In this document: piece after piece, positions 17,361 through 24,365 of the stretch | How the letters are laid out: each line of letters begins with the position of its first letter | Numbering within the stretch: the stretch's first letter is position 1 | Source of the DNA: Actomonas aquatica | GTDB taxonomy: Bacteria > Verrucomicrobiota > Verrucomicrobiia > Opitutales > Opitutaceae | Length of the DNA: 64,000 bases | Reading direction: 5' to 3' | Assembly (NCBI RefSeq): GCF_019679435.2 | Contig: NZ_CP139781.1 | Span: forward strand, 806,001-870,000 | Translations under genes and position numbers: made by a program | Notes under the pieces: model-generated | Databases searched by the model: none | Told to the model about the DNA's origin: nothing | Seen by the model: the letters and a program-made list of their open reading frames with translations, nothing else

Positions 17361-20008
17361 AAGGCGACCTCTACCGCCGACTGCGTTCGTGGCTCAAGCG
17401 CTGGGTGTTTCGCGGTCGCCAGGAGCAGGAACTTGCGGCCGAAATGGAGTTTCACCGCGAGCAACTCATCGCCCAGTTCCGCGCGGAAGGTATGACGCAA
17501 CGCGAAGCGGAGCTGGCCGCCCGGCGCGAGTTTGGTGCCTTTGCCGACGCTTACCAAGAGGAGGCGCGAGACGCGTGGCGCCCCATGTCGCTTTCGGCCA
17601 TGTTACGCGACCTGCGTCTGGCGTTTCGCGCCATGCGCCGTTCACCCGGTTTCAGCGTGTTGGCGATCCTGACGCTCGGGCTCGGTATCGGTGCCTGCAC
17701 CACGATGTTCAGCGTGATCCAGTCCACCGTGCGCAGCGCCCTGCCCGTGGCGGAACAGGATCGGCTCTTTTTCTTCTGGGAGGACAATGCGGCCTTGGGG
17801 ATCGATCAGTTCTCCCAGTCCGTGCCCAATTTCGTCGATTATCGCGAACAGACGACCTCCTTCGAATCGCTCATCGGCACCAGTAGCGGTAACGTCAGTT
17901 TAGCTACGGGGAATCAGGCGGCTCGCCACGCTCAAGCGGTGCAGATCAGCGCGGGGTTCAGCCGCACCTTTGGTTGGCCGATGTTGGTCGGCCGCGACTT
18001 TCTGGCCGCCGAGGATGTTCCTGGCGGCGAAGCGATTGCCATCATCAGTGAACGGCTTTGGCGCGACGCGTTTCAGGCCCGCGAGGATGTGGTGGGTCGA
18101 GAGGTTTTGATTGATCGCACGCCGCACCGGATCGTCGGAGTCGTGGGTGCGCAGGCGGACCTGTATGGCGAAACCGATGTCTTTCGGCCGCTCCGTCCCG
18201 ACGCCAGCGCTGGGGATCGTGACAATCACTGGCTCACGGTGGTCGGGAAGCTGAAACCCGGCGTCACGGTCGCGCAAGCCGAGGCGGAAATCGATCTGAT
18301 CGCGGCCAGTCTGCGTGCCCAATATCCGGATACAATGAAGGGTTGGGATGCCCACCTCGAATTGTTGGCCGATCAACTTATTCCGCCGGCTTGGCGGCAG
18401 GGGCTGAACTTGTTGCTCGGCGCGGTGGGTCTCTTACTCCTGATCGCCTGTGCCAACGTGGCCAACCTGCTGCTTTCGCGCAGTCTGATGCGTGAGCGCG
18501 AGCTCGCCATCCGCACCTCGCTCGGCGCCACCCGCGGTCAGTTGGCGCGGCAGCTTCTCAGTGAAACCTTCGTATTGGCCGCCGCCGGTGCAGTGCTCGG
18601 AGTGGTGCTGGCTTACTGGGGGCTGGAGGCTGTGCGGGCACTCGCCCCCAGCGATCTGCCGCGCATCGATGAGATCGCGATCAGTGGCCCGTCCCTCGCC
18701 TTTGCCGGCTGCGCCTGCGTCGCCTGCACCTTGATCGCGGGTCTGCTGCCGGCCCTGAAAGGCTCCCAAACCACTCCCGCCCCCAACCTCGGCGGCACGG
18801 CCAAGGCGGCCGGTGGCACGCTGCAACGCAGCCGTTTGCGCGACACGCTCGTGGTGGTGCAGGTCGCCCTCTCCCTCACCTTGCTCGTGGGCTCAGGCCT
18901 CGTGTTGCGCAGTTTCGCTCGACTGAGTCAGGTGGATCCGGGCTTTGATGCGTCCGGGGTGCTGACCTTCCAGATCGCGCCTGACGAGGCGACATATCGC
19001 ACTGGCGCCGACATGGTCAGTCTCTTCGAGCGCCTGCATGACAAGCTGTCGGCTCTTCCCGGCGTCACTGGCGTCGCCCAAACCAGTGGGCTGCCGTTTG
19101 GCGATGGCCGCACCAGCCTGAATGTGTTCCCGGTTGATCCAGCAGCCGTGCCCGCCGAGGAATCGGTGCAGGCCTCGTGGCGTATCGTCGACGCCGACTA
19201 TTTTGACGTGCTGCGTATTCCGCTGACCGAAGGACGAGCGTTCACGGCTCGCGACAATGACTGGGAGGCACCGACCATCATCATCAGTCGTCGCTTGGCC
19301 GAACGCTTCTGGCCGGGCCAAAGTGCGCTCGGCAAACGCGTGAACCCCGGCGGAGGCGACGCCCACTACACTGTGGTCGGCGTGGCGGAGGACATTCGAC
19401 TCCGCGACCTATCCGGTGCCTCCGAGAACCCTCAGATGTATTTCCCAACGCCCCTTTGGGCGGGCTGGCGCCACCAGTCATTTGCCGTGCGCACGGTCGT
19501 GCCTCCCGAAACGCTGGGCAACGCGGTGCAGGATGCGGTGCGCACGATCGACCCGGCTCAACCCATCTTCGGCCTCAACACGCTGGCCTCGCTCGCTCAA
19601 CGCGACCTGAGGCTACCGCGCCTGAGTGCGTGGCTACTGAGCATCTTCGCGACACTCGCGCTGTTGCTGGCCGCCATCGGACTCTACGCTGTGATGAGCA
19701 CGGCCGTGGCGCAACGCACGCGGGAGATTGGCGTGCGCATGGCGCTCGGCGCCCAACGCCGCGCCGTAGTGGCTATGGTGCTCAGTCATGGTGGCCGCTT
19801 GGTGGTGCTCGGCACGGTGGCAGGGCTGTTGCTCTCAATGGGAGCGGCTCGGGCGCTGTCCGCCGGCCTCTATGGTTCGCCGACGTTCGATTTGGTGGTC
19901 TTCGGCGTCGCCGCGTTGGTGCTCGTCGGCACGGCCGCGCTGTCGTTGCTGCTGCCGGCTCGACGCGCGGCGGGAGTCGATCCGGTGGTGGCGTTGCGCA
20001 GTGAGTAA
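17357..20008 (+). CDS. ADOP-family ABC permease with N-terminal prefix domain (883 aa)
   Basis: Longest permease in the window. About 80 residues precede the usual start: a charged, helical cytoplasmic prefix (RGRQEQELAAEMEFHREQLI, then MTQREAELAARREFG) typical of ADOPs paired with PadR regulators. The canonical part begins near residue 83 (LRDLRLAFRAMRRSPGF). Two MacB core/FtsX modules follow, with IRTSLGATRGQLARQLL and TREIGVRMALGAQRRAV. It ends GVDPVVALRSE. The overlap with padR and the prefix domain together suggest a distinct regulated unit. Substrate unknown. Confidence 0.92.
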   Translation: MKGDLYRRLRSWLKRWVFRGRQEQELAAEMEFHREQLIAQFRAEGMTQREAELAARREFGAFADAYQEEARDAWRPMSLSAMLRDLRLAFRAMRRSPGFSVLAILTLGLGIGACTTMFSVIQSTVRSALPVAEQDRLFFFWEDNAALGIDQFSQSVPNFVDYREQTTSFESLIGTSSGNVSLATGNQAARHAQAVQISAGFSRTFGWPMLVGRDFLAAEDVPGGEAIAIISERLWRDAFQAREDVVGREVLIDRTPHRIVGVVGAQADLYGETDVFRPLRPDASAGDRDNHWLTVVGKLKPGVTVAQAEAEIDLIAASLRAQYPDTMKGWDAHLELLADQLIPPAWRQGLNLLLGAVGLLLLIACANVANLLLSRSLMRERELAIRTSLGATRGQLARQLLSETFVLAAAGAVLGVVLAYWGLEAVRALAPSDLPRIDEIAISGPSLAFAGCACVACTLIAGLLPALKGSQTTPAPNLGGTAKAAGGTLQRSRLRDTLVVVQVALSLTLLVGSGLVLRSFARLSQVDPGFDASGVLTFQIAPDEATYRTGADMVSLFERLHDKLSALPGVTGVAQTSGLPFGDGRTSLNVFPVDPAAVPAEESVQASWRIVDADYFDVLRIPLTEGRAFTARDNDWEAPTIIISRRLAERFWPGQSALGKRVNPGGGDAHYTVVGVAEDIRLRDLSGASENPQMYFPTPLWAGWRHQSFAVRTVVPPETLGNAVQDAVRTIDPAQPIFGLNTLASLAQRDLRLPRLSAWLLSIFATLALLLAAIGLYAVMSTAVAQRTREIGVRMALGAQRRAVVAMVLSHGGRLVVLGTVAGLLLSMGAARALSAGLYGSPTFDLVVFGVAALVLVGTAALSLLLPARRAAGVDPVVALRSE

Positions 20009-20084
20009 GCAGATCGCGCCGCGCCGTATGCGCTGATCATTGTAAGTCGTTGGCACTTCCTACTGTCCGCGCGGGTTAACTGCA

Positions 20085-20123
20085 TGGACAGTCCACCCCG
20101 GGCTTGTTTCCGGACGACGTCCG
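20085..20123. promoter_or_regulatory. Two short palindromes upstream of the NCS1 transporter gene
   Basis: TGGACAGTCCA (20085-20095) and CGGACGACGTCCG (20111-20123) both carry GGAC/GTCC arms, with centres about 27 bp apart, in the 192-bp gap before 20201. They could be regulator sites for the transporter operon. No matching regulator is in the window, and GC-rich palindromes also arise by chance. Apart from these nothing clear was seen in the gap. Confidence 0.3.
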
Positions 20124-20200
20124 ACTGATAAACGCGCTCCCCGATCGTCGCGGACTGCTCCGGCGGCGTTTCCCTGAAGCCCCCTACCCGCTCCTAGTCT

Positions 20201-21592
20201 ATGGCTGCTGAACCCACTACCCCCGACGTGGTTGAATACGAACGTGAACCCGTGCCCGCGCACGCTCAGAAAGGCCCTCGCTCCTTCTGGGGCATGTATG
20301 CGGGTGAGCACACCGCCGGCACCGAGTTTATGATCGGTCCGCTTTTCATCGCCTGGGGCGTCGGCGCCAAAGACCTCTTGCTTGGCTTGCTCGTCGGCAA
20401 TCTCGTCGCGGTGCTCTTCTGGCGTTTCCTCACCGCGGAGATCGCGACCGGGCTGCGCGAAACCCTTTATTTCAAACTCGAGAAGATCTGCGGCCGGAGC
20501 CTCGTCTCGATCTACAACGTCGCCAACGGTATCCTCTTTTGTTTCCTCGCCGGCGCGATGGTGACCGTCTCCGCCACGGCGGTAGGCGTGCCTTTCCCCG
20601 GATTGGAAATGCCGAGCTTCGGTGATCTGTTGCCCTCCAGTTTCGCCTTCGCCGCCGTGTGTATCGTGGTTGGCGCGGTCATGACGGCGGTCGCCATTCG
20701 CGGCTACGGTGTCGTGGCCCGGGTCGGCGCCCTCGCCGCGCCGTGGATGTTTTTGATCTTCGTCGCCTGCGGCGTGGTGACGCTCAAACGCCTCGGCTCG
20801 GCCGATATCATGGCGCTGATGGAACCCGCTCCGGGCACCGATCGTGCGATCGGCTTCTGGGGCGTCGCGTTCTTCTCCGCCTTCTGCAACGCGGCCATGC
20901 ACATCGGCATGTCTGACCTCTCGGTCCTGCGTTATGCGCGCAAGCCCTCCTCCGGTTGGGCGGCCGCTGCCGGCATGTATCTCGGCCACTATGTCGCTTG
21001 GGTCTGTGCCGCGCTGCTGCTGGTGTATTGGACGCGGGCTCGCGGGGCCGATCCGGCCTCCGGCGTGCCGGCGGGCATCATGGTTTATGACGCGGTCGGC
21101 TGGGCGGGCACGATCTGCGTGATCATTGCCGGTTGGACCACCGCCAACCCTACCATCTATCGTGCGGGTCTCGCGTTTCAGGGCGCCTTGCCCCGCGTGA
21201 GTCGGGCCCACGCGACTTTGTTGGCCGGAGCGGTCTGCACCGTGGCTGGCGTCTTCCCGGCCTTTGCGATGCAACTCATCGATTTTGTCGGTATCTACGG
21301 CACCATCCTGGCGCCCGTCGGTGCGGTGATCGTGGTCGACTACTTCCTCGCCAAACGCTGGGGCGTGCAGACGGATCCGGCGGTCGCGCGCGGCACACGG
21401 TTTAACACCGATGTATTGATTGCGTGGTTACTGCCGGTCGGCATCGGCCTGTGGCTTCACTTCGGCCAAGGCGTGCAAGCGCACTTCCTGCCGCTCCCGT
21501 GCTGGATCGCCTGCGGCCTGATCTACGCCTTCCTCACCAAACGTCATGCGTCGTCCGCGACGAACGTTCCGACCGCTGCCACCAACCTCTGA
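20201..21592 (+). CDS. NCS1-type (cytosine/purine permease-like) membrane transporter
   Basis: 463 residues, about 12 hydrophobic segments. After a short polar N-terminus come WGMYAGEHTAGTEFMIGPLF, GVGAKDLLLGLLVGNLVAVL and the later motif WTTANPTIYRAGLAFQG, which fit the nucleobase:cation symporter-1 family (CodB-like). Predicted to carry a nucleobase or related heterocycle into the cell; the exact substrate cannot be read from sequence. It forms a two-gene unit with a 58-residue membrane protein 10 bp downstream and interrupts the permease array. Codon use resembles its neighbours, so there is no sign of recent transfer. Confidence 0.82.
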   Translation: MAAEPTTPDVVEYEREPVPAHAQKGPRSFWGMYAGEHTAGTEFMIGPLFIAWGVGAKDLLLGLLVGNLVAVLFWRFLTAEIATGLRETLYFKLEKICGRSLVSIYNVANGILFCFLAGAMVTVSATAVGVPFPGLEMPSFGDLLPSSFAFAAVCIVVGAVMTAVAIRGYGVVARVGALAAPWMFLIFVACGVVTLKRLGSADIMALMEPAPGTDRAIGFWGVAFFSAFCNAAMHIGMSDLSVLRYARKPSSGWAAAAGMYLGHYVAWVCAALLLVYWTRARGADPASGVPAGIMVYDAVGWAGTICVIIAGWTTANPTIYRAGLAFQGALPRVSRAHATLLAGAVCTVAGVFPAFAMQLIDFVGIYGTILAPVGAVIVVDYFLAKRWGVQTDPAVARGTRFNTDVLIAWLLPVGIGLWLHFGQGVQAHFLPLPCWIACGLIYAFLTKRHASSATNVPTAATNL

Positions 21593-21602
21593 TCCGACCG
21601 CC

Positions 21603-21779
21603 ATGAAAGCCCTTGTGAATCTCGTTTCGATCCTCGCCCTCGTGGCCACCGCGGCGGCGCCGGTGTTGTATTTCAACGACAGCCTGAGTGAGGCCAGCAT
21701 GCGCACCACCCTGGTCATCGCCATGGTCGCGTGGTTTGTCAGTGCCTGGTGGCGCGACCGTCAGAGTGCCGGTAGTTAA
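21603..21779 (+). CDS. Small two-helix membrane protein, partner of the NCS1 transporter
   Basis: 58 residues from the ATG at 21603, 10 bp after the transporter stop; the frame is open further upstream but that part overlaps the transporter gene. Two hydrophobic segments (NLVSILALVATAAAPVLYF and LVIAMVAWFVSAWW) are joined by a short polar loop, NDSLSEASM. The size, spacing and topology suggest an accessory subunit or stabiliser of the transporter. That role is inference; the family is not recognised by name. Confidence 0.68.
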   Translation: MKALVNLVSILALVATAAAPVLYFNDSLSEASMRTTLVIAMVAWFVSAWWRDRQSAGS

Positions 21780-21784
21780 GGCGA

Positions 21785-21820
21785 TCCCATTTCTGGGATT
21801 TTGACATCCCATGTTTGGGG
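21785..21820. promoter_or_regulatory. Tandem dyad: probable enhancer (UAS) for a sigma-54 activator
   Basis: TCCCATTTCTGGGA (21785-21798) and TCCCATGTTTGGGG (21807-21820), copies starting 22 bp apart. The pair ends 77 bp before the -24/-12 element at 21897. It is the stronger of the two UAS pairs in the window and matches the one at 5930-5965 in motif, spacing and distance. Confidence 0.65.
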
Positions 21821-21896
21821 CCGCGTTAGCCGGAAACCGGTTCCCCACCTAGCATTAGTCACTGCCTGACATCGTGTTAAGGCCACGCGCAACCCG

Positions 21897-21912
21897 TGGC
21901 ACGTGCCTTGCA
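21897..21912 (+). promoter_or_regulatory. Sigma-54 (-24/-12) promoter
   Basis: TGGCACGtgccTTGCA matches the consensus TGGCACG-N4-TTGC(A/T) at every defined base. The predicted transcription start is about 21923, only about 7 bases before the ATG at 21930, so the mRNA would be nearly leaderless. A heptamer CGTGTTA occurs 24 bp upstream of the -24 element both here (21873) and at the sister promoter (6018). Confidence 0.82.
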
Positions 21913-21929
21913 GGACGCGAGAGCAACCT

Positions 21930-24341
21930 ATGCGTCTTGCTTTCCGCTCCCTGCTAAAATCCCCGGGCTTCACGGCTGTGGCGGTGCTCACCATCGCGAT
22001 CGGCATCGGGGCCAACACCGTGTTGTTCAGCATCTTCAACACGGTGGTGCTGAGTCCGCTCGATTTCCCGCAGTCCGAACGTCTGGTGCGGGCCTGGATC
22101 GATGACCCGACGGGCACGTTCTCGGCTCCGGCATCCTCCTGGCCAAAGTATGAACGCTACCGCGATGAAGCGACCTCCTTCGATGGGATCGCCGCCTCCT
22201 CCTCACACAACGCCACCCTCACGGACCAAGGCGACGCCGAGCAACTCAACGGCCTCGCCGTCACCTCCAACTTCCTCACGGTGCATCGGCTGCCGGTGGC
22301 GCGCGGACGCGATTTTGTGGCGGCCGACGACGTGGTGGGTGGACCCAATCACATCATCATTTCCCACGAACTGTGGCAGAACCGCCTGAGCGGTCGCAGC
22401 GATGTCATCGGCACGATCCTCAACCTCAATGATGTGCCCAACGAGGTCATCGGCGTGCTGCCCCCCGCGCTGCCTTTCCCTTACAATCAGGTGCAGTATC
22501 TGGTGCCCCGCCCCGACGAACAGGCGGGCATTCCATTGCAACAAGTCCACCAAGGCGGAGCCATATACTTGCAGCTCACCGGTCGCCTGCGCGACGGAGT
22601 GAGCCTCGAGATGGCCGACGCCGAGCTGCATGCGCTTTCCGCGGGCTACAACGCCGATTTCCCGGAGCGCATGGACGCCAACAGCGATCACCTGCTGCGC
22701 TCCTTTGCCGACGAGCTGGTGGGCAACGTGCGCCCCACCTTCTACATGCTCCTGTCGGCCTGCGCGCTTGTGCTGTTGATCGCGTGCGCCAACATCGCCT
22801 CGCTCTTTCTTGGACGTCTCTCGGCCCGCCACAAAGAGATCGCGGTGCGCCTCTCCCTCGGCGCGTCACGACGGGAGATCATCCGTCAGTTTCTCACCGA
22901 GAGTTTGTTGTTTTCGCTCATCGCCGGCGCGCTCGGCGTGTTGCTCAGCCTCTGGACCATCTCCGCGGTGGGCAACCTGGCCGCCAACCAGCTCCCCCGC
23001 GCACACGAGATTGGCTTCGATGGCACGGCCCTGCTCTTCTCCTTGGGCGCCGCCCTCTGCACCGCCTTGCTCGTCGGCGTCGTGCCGGCGTGGCAAGCGT
23101 CCCGCGCCGACCTCACCGAAGCGTTGAAAGACACCGCCCGCTCCGGCGGTGGCGGCAACGCGGGGCGACGATTCCGCGCCACTCTCATCGTCGCGGAGGT
23201 CGCCCTGTCGGTCACGCTGCTGGTGGGTGCGGGACTATTGATGACAAGCTTCTGGAAGCTGCTCACCACGGATTCCGGTTTCAACGCCACGGGCGTCGCG
23301 TCGGCCGTGGTCACCCTGCCGCAGCAACGCTACGACACGCGCGAAAAACGCATCGCCTTCTACGACGCGTGGGCGGCCGAGTTGAAGCGCCAGCCCAGCG
23401 TCACCCACGCCTCTCCCATCATCGGGTTGCCGTTGTCGGGCTTCACCCCGATCTCGCCCTACATCATCGGCGGCGAGCCGGTGCTGCCGCCGGCACAACG
23501 TCCCTTGGTCGGATTTCGACTGGCCGGCGCGGACTACAAAGCACTGCTTGGCCTCACCCTACTCGAAGGCCGCTGGTTCAACGAAAACGACCGCGCGGAC
23601 ACGCCTCCGGTCATCGTCGTGAACGAGTCCTTTGCCCGGCGCCTCGCCCCCGGCGGCAGCGCCCTCGGCAAGACGGTGCTCACCGGCATGAACGCCGACG
23701 TCGTCAACGAGGTGGTCGGCGTGATCGCCGACGTGAAGAGCACCGGTCTGAATCAGGATGCACCGGAGGAGTTTTACTTCGCCACCAGTCAGCGCGCCAA
23801 CAACACCATGGCCTTTGCCGCGCGCACCACCGGCGATCCGCAAGCCCTGCAATCGGCCATGCGCAGCGCGCTGCACGCCGTTGATCCCACCGTGGCGCTC
23901 TCATTCTTCCAAACCATGGAACAGCTCACGCTCAACTCGCTGGGCGTGCAGCGCGTGGCCGCGTGGCTTATCGGCTGTTTCTCCGGCATTGCCTTTCTGC
24001 TCGCGATCGTAGGGCTGTATTCAGTTCTCGCCTACAACGTGACCCAGCGCGCGAGCGAGATCGGTATCCGCATGGCGTTGGGCGCGCTGCCCGGTCAGGT
24101 CGTCACCATGATATTGCGCCAAGGCCTCTCTCTCGTCGCGACTGGCGTGGTGCTCGGGCTGATCGTCGCCGGCGTCGCCACCCAGTTGCTCGCCAGTCTG
24201 CTCTACGACATGGGCACCGTGCATCCCACCATCTACGCCGCGGTCGCCGCGAGCTTCGGCCTCGTGGCCGCCTTCGCCTGCCTGCTCCCTGCCCGCCGCG
24301 CCTCCAAGGTTGACCCCATGATCGCGCTGCGTGCGGAATGA
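21930..24341 (+). CDS. ADOP-family ABC transporter permease (803 aa), sigma-54 controlled
   Basis: The start is placed at the ATG at 21930. A longer frame from a GTG at 21903 exists, but that codon lies inside the sigma-54 promoter and could not be transcribed from it; the family N-terminus (MRLAFRSLLKSPGFTAVAVL) also begins at 21930. Two MacB core/FtsX modules follow, with VRLSLGASRREIIRQFLTES and [16 protein letters not shown]. It ends RRASKVDPMIALRAE. It heads the second sigma-54 operon; the next permease is 24 bp downstream. Substrate unknown. Confidence 0.92.
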   Translation: MRLAFRSLLKSPGFTAVAVLTIAIGIGANTVLFSIFNTVVLSPLDFPQSERLVRAWIDDPTGTFSAPASSWPKYERYRDEATSFDGIAASSSHNATLTDQGDAEQLNGLAVTSNFLTVHRLPVARGRDFVAADDVVGGPNHIIISHELWQNRLSGRSDVIGTILNLNDVPNEVIGVLPPALPFPYNQVQYLVPRPDEQAGIPLQQVHQGGAIYLQLTGRLRDGVSLEMADAELHALSAGYNADFPERMDANSDHLLRSFADELVGNVRPTFYMLLSACALVLLIACANIASLFLGRLSARHKEIAVRLSLGASRREIIRQFLTESLLFSLIAGALGVLLSLWTISAVGNLAANQLPRAHEIGFDGTALLFSLGAALCTALLVGVVPAWQASRADLTEALKDTARSGGGGNAGRRFRATLIVAEVALSVTLLVGAGLLMTSFWKLLTTDSGFNATGVASAVVTLPQQRYDTREKRIAFYDAWAAELKRQPSVTHASPIIGLPLSGFTPISPYIIGGEPVLPPAQRPLVGFRLAGADYKALLGLTLLEGRWFNENDRADTPPVIVVNESFARRLAPGGSALGKTVLTGMNADVVNEVVGVIADVKSTGLNQDAPEEFYFATSQRANNTMAFAARTTGDPQALQSAMRSALHAVDPTVALSFFQTMEQLTLNSLGVQRVAAWLIGCFSGIAFLLAIVGLYSVLAYNVTQRASEIGIRMALGALPGQVVTMILRQGLSLVATGVVLGLIVAGVATQLLASLLYDMGTVHPTIYAAVAASFGLVAAFACLLPARRASKVDPMIALRAE

Positions 24342-24365
24342 TCCACGCCCTTGCCCCTTTCTTCG

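Noticed and set aside
20051..20066. TGGCACT before the NCS1 transporter gene as a third sigma-54 promoter
   Set aside because: The -12 part is ACTG rather than TTGC, so the essential GC at -12 is missing, and no UAS pair lies upstream.
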